DNA of 64,000 nucleotides from Malachius bipustulatus (Eukaryota > Arthropoda > Insecta > Coleoptera > Melyridae), in the NCBI GenBank assembly GCA_910589415.1, contig OU342630.1, positions 64,910,186-64,974,185 of the forward strand, in the 5' to 3' direction. Each line of letters starts with the position of its first letter. Position 1 is the stretch's first letter. The notes beneath the pieces were generated by a model. That model did not search any database and was not told where the DNA came from. It saw only the letters and a program-made list of their open reading frames with translations. Position numbers and translations under genes: made by a program. Below, piece by piece: positions 26,301 to 37,504 of the stretch.

Positions 26301-29300
26301 TTTTTGTCACAGAAAAATGTTTTACTTTTTTTACTTTCAAAGGCATGCTGGATTGTTTAAAACTAAAATTACGTTATAACTTATAAATTAATCTTTAACC
26401 AAGCAGGGCTGAAGATCAAAAAATTTCAAAAAAAAAAAAACAGTACATATGCACGTACAGGAAAAACAGGTATGCAAACAATTTTTTTCAGTCCGGTCCT
26501 GATTCCTTAATTTTCAATTCTGGCAATAAGCCACCTCATAAATTAGCGGTAGGGGGCTTTGAAAATTATTTTGAATCGATTTTGAGGAGCGCTAGAAAAA
26601 TAGGCAAGGCTAAATTATTGTAAAATGCAGTAAAAGTTCCCAGTTTAATTTATTTTTGTGACACTGGCCGAAGTTTTTTCAACGGCCTTTCAAAAAGCTC
26701 ATTTCAAGTAAGGATACCAAATTCCTACAAAGCTTCTACTGTCACCCTATGGCGATCCTGACCCAATAACAAGAACCTGTTATTTATTACCAGATTGTCA
26801 CAGCAAATCTGTTAAAATGACAAGTTTATCACAATAGAACTGGAACTGATACAATATGACAAACAACCAAAGTCAAAACTGAAAAACATCTTTTCAGGGT
26901 AAACATACCATAATAACAGTCTTAAAGAATTTATTGCACACATGATTAGGATATATTTGTGGTAGACGTGTGTTCTTTTTTGTTTTAATTATTATATTGT
27001 TTGAACCAGCTCTATGTCTGGTAAAAATGAATAGTTTTCTAGGGGGTGGGTTTTTCTGAAAAAAATAAATTTTATGTATGATCATAAATACTCACCTTTG
27101 CCTTCTTCTTAATATACTTCACCAGCGGCATGACTGGATGAGGTCCGGGAACGGATAATGTGCCCCTTGAATAGCGTTTCATTGGGGGGCGATGGAAGTT
27201 GCGCAGTCGCATAGGTCCCATGTGAGTTTGAACGAACGGAGCGCGCAATTCTACCACGGGAGTCGAGTGTTGTATCAAATTTGCGCCACCTACTTTCAGT
27301 CTCATTGTTGATTCTGATGATCTCGGCATGTAATACCTGTAAACAAAACAACTCAATCACTCACTCGAGAACAAAATCATAAAATAGACAAATAAAACAC
27401 AAACATACACATCATTGGAAATGTTGAAAGGATCCCTATCTGGAGACTTCGGTGGAGGCGGCGGAGTATCTTCTTGTAGCACATTTATAACTCCCGCCTT
27501 TCCCAGGAGTATCTTGGATTTCTTCACATGGGGGTGTGGAATCTTCACCTTGACGGGAGTCGCCTGACCGGCTACTTGCTTACTGGGATCAATGTCGTCG
27601 GGAATTCCCAAGATAATGTTTTCATCGTTGGGATCCAAGGTTAAAATTGAAGGTTTAGGTATCTGCTTCATATTCTCTGCATCCCATATAACGTCGTCTT
27701 CCCAGTGCCCGTACACCAGCTCCTCATTTTCAACCGGGAATATGGAGTACCAGGTGTCATCTTCAGAGGGACCTTCGGGTCGACCTCCTTTGTTGGCCAT
27801 GCTGGCCAAACTTTTGCTCAACTTTGCCTGGGTGGAGGGCGTTGCTACGGGTTGGACACCACCAATTCGCACACCTCCAGGCGGAGCCCCTTTGCCTGGC
27901 TGACTGAAAGCCTGCGCTGTACGGTTACCACTACTGGGTACCCATCCTGCAGCGTTAGTCTTGCTGTTCAGTTTTTGTAAGACCTTGTGCTTGATGTCAT
28001 TGCCATCCCAGACTACATCGTCCTCCCAGTGGAGTTGAGTGACCATCAAGAACGCGTCATCTGGGAATGGATTTTCTTCGACCGGCTCTTCTTTCACTTC
28101 TTCTAGTTGTGGTGCTTTCAACTTGAATCCGTAGTCGAAGCCGTCACCAGTTTCGGGTACCTCTAGCATGTCATACCAGATCTGGGCGGGACCGAATCGC
28201 CAGTCCGCAGCTTTGGGACCTGAATCGTCTTTGGCTTGGGTCTCGGGCTTGCCGGCATCATTAGCCGAAGCTTCTGCATGCCTCAGAAACTTCTCTTCAT
28301 CGTCACTGCGACACTGGTCGGGTGTCGGATCTGGTCCGTAATCAAAGTGCCAGCCTGAACGGCTACGGCGCGGCCTGCGCTCTTCATCCGAATTACTGTC
28401 GGAGTCCAGATGCTGTCCTTCTTTGAGACTGTCACGGTGCTTGCGTTTTTTTCTTTTCTTCCTCAAATTCTTCCAAATGTTTGGCAGGCTACTCGGCTTA
28501 CCAGGTCCAAACAGTCGCGAGAATCGTAGCACCTGAAAACACATTTTCATTATCGACCCATTAATCGGGGAGGAATCTTTGATCAAACCGACCTTGCCGT
28601 GTCGGAAATCCGGAAAGAGCTCTCTCACATCTACGTCGGCATATTTTGACGGTAACATTGCAGCCAGTGGAGTTTCCAGTTTTTTGGCCTCCAAGGCATC
28701 CAACTGGCTTGCCACGTTACCGGGTCTTGAGGTGGGTGGCTGGGGAGGAGGGGGCATAAGCTTTTGATCTTTACTGCCCCTAGGAGTCTCGTCATCTGCA
28801 TCATAGTCATCATGGATGTGATCCTTAAATTTGAAATTTTTAAATAATCGGGTGAGAGTATTTATGTATCTCTACAGTTTACAGTCAATGGTTCTAATGT
28901 TTATGAACGAGTTAATAACATCAAAAAATATGGCCTCATACCAATGCAACAAATAAATAGCAAAGGAAAGTTATGGAACACTAAAAAGGGAAGGATTGTT
29001 CACTAAAACATAGTTACTTACTGTATCTTCTTCAGCAAGCTCGTTAATATCTGAAAAATCCACTGCTGATGGAGACTTATTATCATCTGCAAATAGATAG
29101 ATTAATTTCACATTAAAAAAAAGTGTGTATGGATAATAAACATACAGTTAGTGTTATCTTGGTCAGGAACGTGGGAGACATCATTACCACTAAGTTCGGG
29201 GTCAGTTTCCAAGTCACCTGTAGTGTCCTGATCACCATCTGCACTTATATCCCTTGTTACATCGTCTTCGGTGATGACTTCCTTTAGGAAATTGAGGAAT

Positions 29301-29550
29301 CCCATTCTGAAAGGCAATATTCAAATAAATCGCAATGTAAAAGGCAGAAGTACGGTTTGAAAATTAGTGACATTAAATGACATATGTGAGATGGATACCT
29401 TCCGAGTGAAGCAAGCTGTTTTTGTGACTCGAGGTCGAAGACTTCGTCGCTCTCCAATCTGCCAGTTTCATCGATGTTTCCAAAGAGGAAACCTGTTAGG
29501 TTTATCACATCATCCTCCTTGTTGCTACTTTCGTCTTCACTATCTCCCAT
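17370..29550 (-). CDS. Taf1: Transcription initiation factor TFIID subunit 1 (TAF1)
   Basis: Ten coding exons on the minus strand: 29399-29550, 29146-29306, 29022-29086, 28593-28823, 27409-28532, 27096-27336, 25683-25817, 20824-23925, 20364-20757 and 17370-17611. All phases agree, giving 1,948 residues, close to other animal TAF1 proteins. TAF1 is the scaffold of TFIID and contacts TBP, promoter DNA and acetylated histones in the nucleus. The N-terminus (with [10 protein letters not shown]) fits the TBP-binding TAND region. Exons 5-8 hold the conserved central domain ([27 protein letters not shown]). A C2HC zinc knuckle ([10 protein letters not shown]) is near residue 1325. Two bromodomains lie at about 1470-1553 and 1590-1675, each with the acetyl-lysine-binding Asn before LYNG. 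The acidic tail ends in DDDAGDLWF. The start is the first ATG, in a typical acidic first exon. The 60-nt intron 28533-28592 has no stop and is divisible by three. Confidence 0.96.
17653..19033. mobile_element. Non-autonomous hAT-like element in the last TAF1 intron
   Basis: The ends are TAGGGATGCAACGAATA and its inverse (ATATTTGTTGCATCCCTA), a form common in hAT transposons. Flanks CATTAAC and TATTGAC could be a decayed 8-bp target duplication (5 of 8 positions match). A second element (18119-18845) sits inside. No transposase of its own is seen. Confidence 0.55.
18119..18845. mobile_element. Near-perfect mariner-type foldback element with transposase start in its loop
   Basis: Left arm 18119-18445 and right arm about 18520-18845 are near-perfect inverse copies with TA-CAG...CTG-TA type ends. 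The loop holds an ATG at 18449 followed by 25 sense codons to TAG at 18524. They begin [16 protein letters not shown] and resemble the start of mariner-like transposases with an N-terminal DUF4817-type helix-turn-helix. High arm identity suggests a recent origin or gene conversion. It lies inside an hAT-like element, inside a TAF1 intron, and would fold into a roughly 325-bp hairpin RNA. Confidence 0.75.
19776..19976. repeat. Tandem duplication, two units of about 100 bp
   Basis: Unit 1 is 19776-19879 and unit 2 is 19880-19976. Both start GTAGGGATAAACGAGAAATC and end with AATTAAAGAGTTAAGA. They are otherwise almost identical; unit 2 lacks one 7-bp ACTGCAA repeat. It lies in the last TAF1 intron. 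Confidence 0.85.
23935..24330 (-). mobile_element. Probable LINE 3'-end fragment in a TAF1 intron
   Basis: A minus-strand open frame of about 63 codons (24094-24285) contains [19 protein letters not shown] and ends [11 protein letters not shown], then a stop. That pattern is typical of the C-terminal tail of insect non-LTR reverse-transcriptase polyproteins. An AT-rich tail follows. The element is heavily 5'-truncated and sits between TAF1 exons 7 and 8. Confidence 0.5.
24380..25010. repeat. Diverged inverted repeat in a TAF1 intron
   Basis: About 24380-24460 (CAAGTTCCTATTACATTTTT; GGAGTTACAGGCTTTTGAAA) is the diverged inverse of about 24920-25010 (TTTTCAAAAGCTTGTAACTCC; AAGTTATAGGAACTTCTG). 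It is probably a degraded foldback MITE; ends are not sharp. Confidence 0.45.
25938..26408. mobile_element. Palindromic MITE in a TAF1 intron
   Basis: The termini are CCCTGCTTGGTTAAAGA and its inverse TCTTTAACCAAGCAGGG. Further inward pairs include AGGCCTCTATACCAATTT with AAATTTGGTATAGAGGCCT. Most of the 471 bp folds back on itself. The superfamily is unclear. Confidence 0.65.
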
Positions 29551-31388
29551 TGTCGATAAGAGATGAGGAGTGTAAAATTTAAGGAGTTCTGCTGAGCAAA
29601 GAAATACTCAAACTCAGTTTTAAATGTTTATTAACCTCTAGGGTTGATAAAATGATTTTACAGCTCCTGTTAAAAATTTTTTTTGAATATTTAACTTCTC
29701 TATTGAAAACACAAGACACTTTTCTGTTGATTCAATCTCTTCGTTTGTTTAAACTTGATAAACATGGACAAGGCAGCACTCAAAGACGAGATCATTTTTG
29801 CAAAATTTTTTAACAATATCAATTTATCAATTGACATAACCTCACGTTTTTTCTTCTTCTTCGTTTCTTTAATGGCCTTTGATATTACAATCTCATAATC
29901 GTCAATCGTGTTCTTCTTTTTCTTTCTGTACTCTGGCTGCTGGACTTGGCAAGTAGAAAGTAGAGAGTAGAGTAGAATAGAATGTCAAGACTAGAAAGAA
30001 ATTGCAGGTTATTTAATTTTTAATTAATTTGGTTGGAATTGGAAATGATAAGAGAAATTATTAATTAATTAGCAATAAAAGTTGGTTTATTTATATGCCC
30101 AACGATTAGAGTTATGTGAACTAATTTACAATTTATGCATTCGTAATTGGGTTATCAGTTCAGAAATTTGCAGCAATAATTCAAGATCTTACCCGGTAAT
30201 GAATGAAGATTGTCTACCAAAGAATAACATTTTTTTGGGAATGAACTGAAGTAATCTGGATAATACAAAAGTCTGCAATAATAAATGATCATTCACGTAT
30301 TTATATAACAATACTTATTAGGTATGTGCATTAGTGAATTTTGTTAATAAAATAAATTTATCTAGTTTTGCTGAGCAAAATTTGCTCAGTATTAATGAAA
30401 CATTATAGTATTTTGCCAACAGTAACAGGAGCAGGAAATGCAAGTCTCTTTTGTGACTGCTCTTCCTTTGGCCTGATTGTATTTTTTAGCAAGACAACTC
30501 ACAATGACCTACTTAATCTGCTCTAACCGAAGTGTATTTTATGTTGATTCCAATTATTACCGTAACCGCATATTAATTTTTCTGGACAATTATTGTTTAT
30601 TATTCTTTGTTCACTCAAGTTGGCAATAAGATGAGTTTTATTACCTATTTGTTAGGATCAGTGACGGTTTTATCATGTCTCTGGTTATGGTCTCTATTTA
30701 AAGTCGGCTACTCACTACGTGGTACCTGACGAGTCAATTATTTGGCAAGTACTTGTGAGTACTTGTGCGAGATAAAGTCAAACCGTACACATTACTTCCG
30801 TATAGCGCAGCAGGTGTAGTATGGTGCCGGTGCGGTCTTGAAAACACTTTGCAAGTAACAAATGACATTTGACTTGGGATAATTCACCAACAACGAACGG
30901 GAAGTACCAATAATGGTGTGGAAGTAAATCTGAGCTGTGCCGAGTTGCACACCGCATTGTCATACATCTATGTTGCACTTGCCAAGTATTCACAAGTAAT
31001 ATGCAACTACCGCTTAGTGAGTATCCGGCTTCAAGGTCCAAATTGGATTTTCGAGTCCAATTGAAAAAAACTTAACTTTTTAATTTTTTTTTGAACTTTT
31101 AACTTTTATTCCTTAAAAAATGTGGGTTCTTAGAAAGGTCATTTCCTAAATAGTGCAAGATATACATATCAATGCAATTCCAATAGCTTCACTGTAATAT
31201 TAAATCTGACGGTTATTCGTCCAGATTATCAGAGTAAAGCATTTTGCTTCAAATATCATTTTTGATAGTTTTTTCAAGAGACAATAATTTCAAAAAATGC
31301 TTCTTTACATGATATTTAATCTTAATATCTTCTATTTTTAGATACGTAACTGAATATCTCTGAGTAATAAAAATTTAAATCCAATAAA
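29551..31388. other. Divergent intergenic region, TAF1 / RAB5IF-like
   Basis: Contains the 5' UTRs and promoters of two head-to-head genes. A minus-strand lysine-rich open stretch (about 29700-29945) has no start codon and is probably TAF1 5' UTR. One MITE lies at 30701-31031. No other gene is seen. Confidence 0.5.
30701..31031. mobile_element. MITE with AAGYCGGMTACTCACTA termini
   Basis: The left end AAGTCGGCTACTCACTA matches the inverse of the right end TAGTGAGTATCCGGCTT. A second inner pair (GGCAAGTACTTGTGAGTA and CTTGCCAAGTATTCACAAGT) supports an inverted-repeat element of about 331 bp. The target duplication is not clear. Confidence 0.6.
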
Positions 31389-31988
31389 ATGAGCTCTAAA
31401 TCGAAGCCATCAGATAAATCCACTAGTTCTACTAAAAATTCAGAATTAAAAATTATCTTAAGGAAAGCATTCACAGCAAATTCAGAGTGGCCAGACAAGG
31501 TAAATACTAAATATAACATAAACAAATTTATGTGTTTCATTTCTCTAATAAGCTAATAAATCTGATTGTAGGATGAATTCCTAGATGTAATTTACTGGTC
31601 CAGGCAAGCTATAGGCATCTTATTGGGTATATGTTGGGGGTTGATACCTCTCACAGGATTTTTAGGTCTTCTATTGTAAGGGTTAAGATTTCCATCGTAT
31701 TTTATTGTACTGTCCTGATATTTTTGCTTTTTTTGCAGATTTGTTGTTGTGAATGCAGGCCTAATTTACATTTACTGTAGTAACTTTCAATGTGTCGACG
31801 AGGAAGAGTTCGGTGGCTCTTGGGAACTGACTAAAGAAGGCTTCATGACTTCTGCCGCCGGGTTTCTGGTGAGTTCCACGTATAAGAGGGGATGTTTATA
31901 TTTTTGAATTAATTCTTCTTTTCTCCAGGTAACTTGGATTATTATTTATTCGGGTCTTCATCATGAAGCAATGATGGATGATTTATAA
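31389..31988 (+). CDS. Rab5if: RAB5IF/RCAF1-like small membrane protein
   Basis: Four exons (31389-31499, 31572-31675, 31739-31868, 31929-31988) join in phase to 134 residues. After a Ser/Lys-rich N-terminus comes the family signature WPDKDEFLDVIYWSRQ. Then come two hydrophobic segments (GILLGICWGLIPLTGFLGLL and LFVVVNAGLIYIYCSNF), the conserved FGGSWELTKEGFMTS, and a third hydrophobic stretch near the C-terminus. This matches human RAB5IF (C20orf24), described as a Rab5-interacting protein, a respirasome assembly factor and part of an ER membrane-protein insertion complex. Length and domain order are normal. The start is the first ATG after an exon with short AT-rich leader. A poly(A) signal lies at 32023-32028. 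Confidence 0.9.
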
Positions 31989-32022
31989 AACCAACCTGTG
32001 AAAATTCAATCATAGTAATGTA

Positions 32023-32028
32023 AATAAA
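32023..32028 (+). terminator. Poly(A) signal of the RAB5IF-like gene
   Basis: AATAAA lies 35 nt after the stop codon, implying a very short 3' UTR. Confidence 0.6.
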
Positions 32029-32128
32029 AATGCACTGAAACTTGTAACTACTCATAAAAATACATTTTTTAATGTTTTGTAAATATACATTCTTGATACA
32101 GAAAAGGGAGCATTAATTTCATCATTCA

Positions 32129-32365
32129 GGGCCGGTTGTTCGTACGTCAGTTAAAAATTTTGAGATAACTACTGATTTTAAATTGCAAATTTTGAAAATA
32201 CGGCGAATATAATTAATGATCTTGTATTTTTAATCAGTAATTAACTCTTCTTAAAGCGAGCAGAATTCATTTTCAGAAATATCAGACCAATGGCTTGATA
32301 ATACAGGGCATTTTAAAATTAGTAATTATCTCAAAATTTTTAACTGACGTACGAACAACCGGCCC
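32129..32365. mobile_element. Harbinger-type MITE
   Basis: The ends are GGGCCGGTTGTTCGTACGTC and its exact inverse, continuing through AGTTAAAAATTTTGAGATAA. A 3-bp TCA flanks both sides, which suits PIF/Harbinger insertions. Size is 237 bp with no coding sequence. Confidence 0.65.
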
Positions 32366-32664
32366 TCAGTGAATTTATTTATACCCTTACTGCTTACTGG
32401 CATACCTATTTATTTTTAGTATTAAAAATATGTGGGTACTAAAATTAGTTATTCATGCAGCATGTAGAATCAAGAAACACACTTCATGAAAACCAACAAA
32501 CTTTTTTTGATGTTCTGTAGATTCTTTGAGTAAATTAAAGTATCTGCTTCATTAAAGTTTTTGAGTTATTTGAATTTTTCTAAAAATGTTTGAATTTTCA
32601 ATCAACTAGAAAAACTATAGGTACTGTCTCTTTTTATTGCTTCTAATAATCAAGGCACATTATT

Positions 32665-32812
32665 GACCTTATTCACAAACGATAATTTCCTAAACAATTA
32701 CGTAATCAATTATACCCATCTCACTCTAACGCATAAAAACTGCATATCTCCATCCCATTTATTTAATTATTTTCGAGATATTACAGGACAGAAACGCTTT
32801 GTGAATACGGGC
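32665..32812. mobile_element. Degenerate copy of the GCCCGTATTCACAAACG hairpin MITE
   Basis: It shares TTCACAAACGATAATTTCC, the TACCCATCTCACTCTA core and the GTGAATACGGGC end with the intact copy at 48403-48550. The inner right arm is rearranged. Confidence 0.7.
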
Positions 32813-33791
32813 CTAACTGTAAGTAATTATATTAAGGAAACCAATGATTAATTTGAAATTGGTAATTGTTATACATTGTGGTTGAAAATAATTTTTTGTC
32901 TTTTCCTAACTTGAAAATGCAAAAAGTCTCTTCTAAAGGAGTTATTTTTTATCTTTCTGTTGAAAATTTAATTTTCAGAAAGTTTTTTTAAATTTTAAAA
33001 TAATTTTTAATCTCATTTTCATTTCTGCCACCATTAATTTGAAGACTATTAAACTATTAACACGCAAAAATAGGGACTCTAACCGTAAATATCTGTCACT
33101 GATAGAAGTGTGTCAATAATTGACATAAGTCTGATGACTTGACTTTCAATTTTCATTCAATAATTGTCTTGTTCTTGTCATATTGGGCGTCAGCAGTTCA
33201 GCACAGAGCACAGCTGATTGATTGGACGTTGCAGGACTTGCAGGTCTTTCCTGATGTTTTGTATTCGAAGGTATTCAGCTGATGGTGAAAGGATGGTGAT
33301 TACTGATTACTGATGTGAGTGTTTGTCGTCGTGTCATCGACGAATCTCTTCTGAGATCACTGTCAATGCATAAATCAAAATTGTCAAAAATGTCAATGTT
33401 GTTCATTGAATGATGTTCAATGTTTTTATTCATAATTTAATTTCATAATCATTAAATTATAATTTTATTAATTTTCTTTTCATTTCATATTCATTTCATC
33501 ATTTCATTCCATTCCATTCTTCATTCATTCGTATTGTTATATATTGTAATGTAATGTGTTTTTTATTATTTAATTTTAATACTCCCAAATAAAATAAAAG
33601 TAATAAAACTGTAGTTCTTCTGCTGGAGTGTTACATACTTGTCTCAACTACTATTACTTGACTTGAAACAATTGAAGTGGTCTAATTAAGAAGAGCGAAT
33701 AAATGAAAAATTCGTTGCTCATCACATCGGTACTCAGTTTCAACTTTCATATTTCGAGACAATTAATAGTAGGTACACTTTTATAGTAAAA
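32813..33791. other. Intergenic region upstream of the SOCS gene
   Basis: AT-rich. It holds an ATTC/ATTTC simple repeat at about 33474-33530 and a TTCATTGAA palindrome at 33402-33410. No gene is seen. The SOCS promoter and 5' UTR must lie here or be spliced from here. Confidence 0.5.
33402..33410. promoter_or_regulatory. Candidate STAT site (TTCNNNGAA)
   Basis: TTCATTGAA fits the STAT92E consensus and lies 382 bp upstream of the SOCS start codon. SOCS genes are classic STAT feedback targets. A single match can arise by chance, so this is suggestive only. Confidence 0.25.
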
Positions 33792-34792
33792 ATGGAAACT
33801 GATCAACCAAACAGGAAAAACTTGGTATTCCATCTGAGGACCCTCGTGTCATTTCTGAAGTCTAGAAATGGTCAAAGCAGTCATGAAGAGGATGAAGCGA
33901 TAATCTCCAACAACCAGGAAATACCAACTCAAGATACCGAAAAAGATAACGCCAGACTGGACAATAACAGACGTCGCTCCTTCCGAAAGAGAATCAAATC
34001 TATGCACAAGAGAATGAAGAGCTTAGTGCTTAGACGAGGACAAGATTCAGATAGTAGAACATGTGAAAATAGAAACGAACATGACCCTGTCGTGTTGGTG
34101 ACAATGGTGAGTTGATGGAGTAATTCACGGTTACCTAATTCACTATTGCAATTCACAGAATTGAAAAATCAGTAAAGAACAATAATTTTTTTCTAGGGTA
34201 CGTATCCCACTTTTAATCAATTCAACTTCTGTTTCAGGACAGTGATACTCCAGATCAAATAGATGCTGATCTGAGTGGTTCCTTGTCAAGGATTTCCTGG
34301 TATTGGGGTTCAACATCCAGAGAGGAAGCAGAAGAAATACTCTCCCACTTACAGGACGGTTCCTTCCTTGTCCGTGACTCGTCTTCACCGGCTTACCCTT
34401 TCAGCTTGAGTTTCCGGGTGATGGATTGTACAAGACACGCGCACATTGACTACGCCCCTGGAGGGTACTATAGCCTAAAAGGACTATATAATGCTCATCT
34501 ATCGGTGGTGACGCTTGTGGAAGAGGCGATGAGTGAGTCCAAGGAAGGAGTGTATTCCTATGTAGAGGTTAACGGAGGTTGTTTGCCTGACTATCCCGTG
34601 AGACTGCATGCACCTGTGTCCAGGTATGGGCCCGCTGCTGGGAGCCCAGCAAGTTTGAAACATCTCTGCCGATATGCAATACGGAAATGTGTTGAAAGAG
34701 ATGAATTAGATAATTTACCATTGCCGAGCATTCTTCTGCGTTACTTGCAGGAAGGTCCGGCTGTGCAGTCCTGCATAAAAAGGAGTTTATAG
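33792..34792 (+). CDS. Suppressor of cytokine signalling, SOCS6/7-type (SH2 + SOCS box)
   Basis: Two coding exons (33792-34106, 34238-34792) join in phase to 289 residues. A charged N-terminus of about 120 residues has a basic stretch (RRRSFRKRIKSMHKRMKSL). It is followed by an SH2 domain: ISWYWGSTSREEAEEIL, then DGSFLVRDSS with the phosphotyrosine-binding Arg. A SOCS box (SLKHLCRYAIRKCV...LPLPSILLRYLQ) closes the protein. SOCS proteins bind phosphotyrosine targets with SH2 and recruit Elongin B/C-Cullin 5 through the box, so targets are ubiquitinated and receptor signalling is damped. The PVRLHAPVSRY link and FSLSFR motif are closest to SOCS6/7 and fly Socs44A/Socs16D. The N-terminus is much shorter than in vertebrate SOCS6/7. 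The start is the first ATG of the open frame; an upstream coding exon cannot be excluded. AATAAA is at 34917. Confidence 0.9.
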
Positions 34793-34916
34793 ACTACTTC
34801 GTTATATGTTAGTCTGTAAATTTAGAAATATTAAATATGTGTGATATATTTACAATAATACAACATTCTCTCCATTTTTCTTATCAGAAGAAATTATCGT
34901 TTTACAACCATAGTTT

Positions 34917-34922
34917 AATAAA
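34917..34922 (+). terminator. Poly(A) signal of the SOCS gene
   Basis: AATAAA lies 125 nt after the SOCS stop codon. Confidence 0.5.
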
Positions 34923-35252
34923 ATGTATCTGACAATACTTATACTTATACAATAGTATATAAATTTAATATTACTTGATGTATAAACATGACTGAAAATA
35001 TATCCAATATAGATAAGTCGTGTTGGTTTTTTAATTAAAACCTGTAGGCAAAAAACAAAGAGCCTGTTTGTCTTGGTTGGTAGTAGCGAATATTTAATAC
35101 TTTTAGAATTCTTTCAACACAGCCTTTTATTTCTATAGGTACTTTTTTTTCAACATCCTGTATTGGTATACCTCAACTGGTAATGACAACTTTGGATTTC
35201 ACCTGATTACTACTAATGGTCATCAGGTATTTTTTTATGATTGAGCAGGATA

Positions 35253-35777
35253 TACAGGGTGTTAAGAAAATGACGGATAAACTCTTCAGTACATTGTAGG
35301 GGACACTCAGTAAAGTACGGGAAAAATAATTTTAAAAAATCTGGTCTTCAATTTGGTGAGATAAAAAATGCCAAAGTTAACATTTTACTATCTTTGTTTT
35401 TCGGTATTTGCAAAAAATAAATGATTTTACAGATATAAAAAAGGTACTTTAATCGGTATCAATTAAAAAAAAATTGCTTAAGATGTATTACTGGCTTGGA
35501 AAATGTAATAAGATTTTTTTTTCTTTTCTAAGATGCTGAAAAAAAAGCATTTGGCATCAACGGTTTTGATACCTTGACTACCTACATTGTTAGAAATTAG
35601 ACGAAATTAACAAATACCAACTGTTATCGTGTTGAACGTTGCCAAATTTATTCAATATTTTGCTTATATCTTTTAAGACGTAGCTCTGGATTTTTAAAAA
35701 TTATTTTTCCCGTACTTTACTGAGTGTCCCCTACAATGTACTGAAGAGTTTATCCGTCATTTTCTTAACACCCTGTA
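35253..35777. mobile_element. Mariner-type MITE, copy B (TACAGGGTGTTAAG family)
   Basis: The TIRs TACAGGGTGTTAAGAAAATG and inverse extend about 85 bp through GGGGACACTCAGTAAAGTAC. It is closely related, in inverted internal orientation, to 10261-10746. It carries about 45 bp extra near 35565-35610 that is absent from that copy. Confidence 0.85.
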
Positions 35778-36089
35778 AAGTAAGCTTTAAATTTGTACAA
35801 GCTTTCATTTTGTAGCTGCTGCATGACATGGTAGTCACTTGGTAAATTTTGTTGCTAGCTATTTGATCGATATACCATTCACCTACCATCAAGATAAGTT
35901 TAACCAGTTATAAAGAGAGAAGTAATAATTGAAGCCTGCTTTTAACACAATTAATCACTAACAACAGAACTCCCGGGTGAAACTTCTCTAGGGCTCAACT
36001 ACGTGGGCACACAATACATGTTGAGGAAAGATTTTGTAGATATCTGTTGTGGGGGTCAACCTCAACTTCCTGAGCGGAGAGGGGGACAA

Positions 36090-36740
36090 AGATGGCGCCG
36101 AGGGTATAAACACATAACGCCCAAAAGACCCCTGTAACTCAACCGCTGGTTACTGGAGCATTGTCATGGTGAAACAAGACTATTCGCTAGATGAGGTGTT
36201 TTATCTTTATTTTGGCTCAAATGCTGTAATAAATTTGCATAATACACACCAGTGATGCTTTTACCATTTTTTCAGATAATAATCAATAAAAATGATTCCT
36301 TTTGCTTTCCAGAAAACACTCGCCATAATTGTTAGCTGATAAAATTGACTTTGCTTTTTTTAGAGTGGGTTCACCGGATGCAATCATTTTTTTGGTTGTA
36401 TAAAACTTCTCAAAAATTCATTGAGATTTTATGGTAGAGCACTCACTTGAAACAATTTTGCATTTCAGCATTTGGTCTGGTGTCAGCAAAAGCGGCTCCC
36501 ATCTTGCACAGACCTTGTTAAAATATTTGGGCTTCCAGCACGATCTGATGGGTTTTTTCAATCATTTCAGGAGTTGTTTCCAGAGGGCGTCTGGAGCGAA
36601 GCTCATCCCTTGTGCTCGTGCGTCTCATTTTAATCTCTGACACCCATCTTTTCACCACGGAATATAATGGGGCAGAGTTTTCGAGTGTGTTATCCATTTC
36701 CTCCTTGATTTTTTGGCGTTAAATCCTTTAAACGGAAGTA
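36090..36740 (-). pseudogene. Decayed mariner transposase fragment
   Basis: Minus-strand frames, broken by stops and shifts, show the helix-turn-helix linker (SEIKMRRTSTRDELRSRRP, about 36580-36650) and, after a deletion, LFHHDNAP (about 36155-36180). The latter contains the second catalytic Asp region of mariner transposases. The order and spacing show that most of the catalytic core is missing. It is non-functional. Confidence 0.7.
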
Positions 36741-37504
36741 GTTTATGACCGCCAGTTTTTAAAATCTTCCATTTTCGTGAGAACTCCAAAATTTTCTTGA
36801 TTAAAAAATCGCTATCAATCGAACACTCATTAAGCTACAGACTTGAAAATACGAATGAAACCTAGTTAGGGATAGTACTAGACGACGTTGGCACATAATT
36901 GACCTAGTGGTGCTATCTCAGGTGTCAGGCCCGGGACTTTTCAGTCGACCCTCGTACAGTAATACAATTTTTTAGTAGAACATTTTTTCTGATGGTCTTT
37001 GCTATATCTTCACAAATGTAGCATATTTTAGCAAATTGCAACCAGTGTAAAAATGGTTGACAATAATTATTGATAGCCGTGCAAATGGTAGGCATTTTCA
37101 AATAATACACGAATGTCCTAAATTACTCCATTTTACCAGTCCTTTTTGAAAACTTTAGAACACAGGACTGTTCTAAAAAAATCTGAAGCCATTTTTTAGT
37201 TTATTTCACTGTGACTACATACATACCAACCTTAAAACTGAAAAACAAACCACACAAGCCGATAATTTCCTTAAAATTAATTTCATACTTGATACTCTCT
37301 GAAGCAATAACCAATTCTTACGACACATTTGATCAAAACTACACTGAAAAATAATCAATAAAAGCAGGTGTAATAAAATAAGATTTAATTACAACACTAA
37401 AGTATTTATAATAATCTTGCATATCTTTATATACATAAATCAACTACATGGGAGTTAAACAACGAAAATAATTACCGAAAACTTAGGTAGGTATGTAATC
37501 AAAA
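36741..37504. other. Intergenic region between the mariner relic and COQ9
   Basis: AT-rich, with no gene recognised. The COQ9 3' UTR occupies the right part; an ATTAAA on the minus strand at 37384-37389 is a possible poly(A) signal. Confidence 0.4.

Noticed and set aside
27592..27980. Two plus-strand frames of 91-103 codons
   Set aside because: Antisense to TAF1 exon 5, which has conserved TAF1 sequence in the other strand.
29700..29945. Lysine-rich minus-strand open stretch as a separate gene
   Set aside because: No start codon, and it sits where the TAF1 5' UTR is expected; composition is low complexity.
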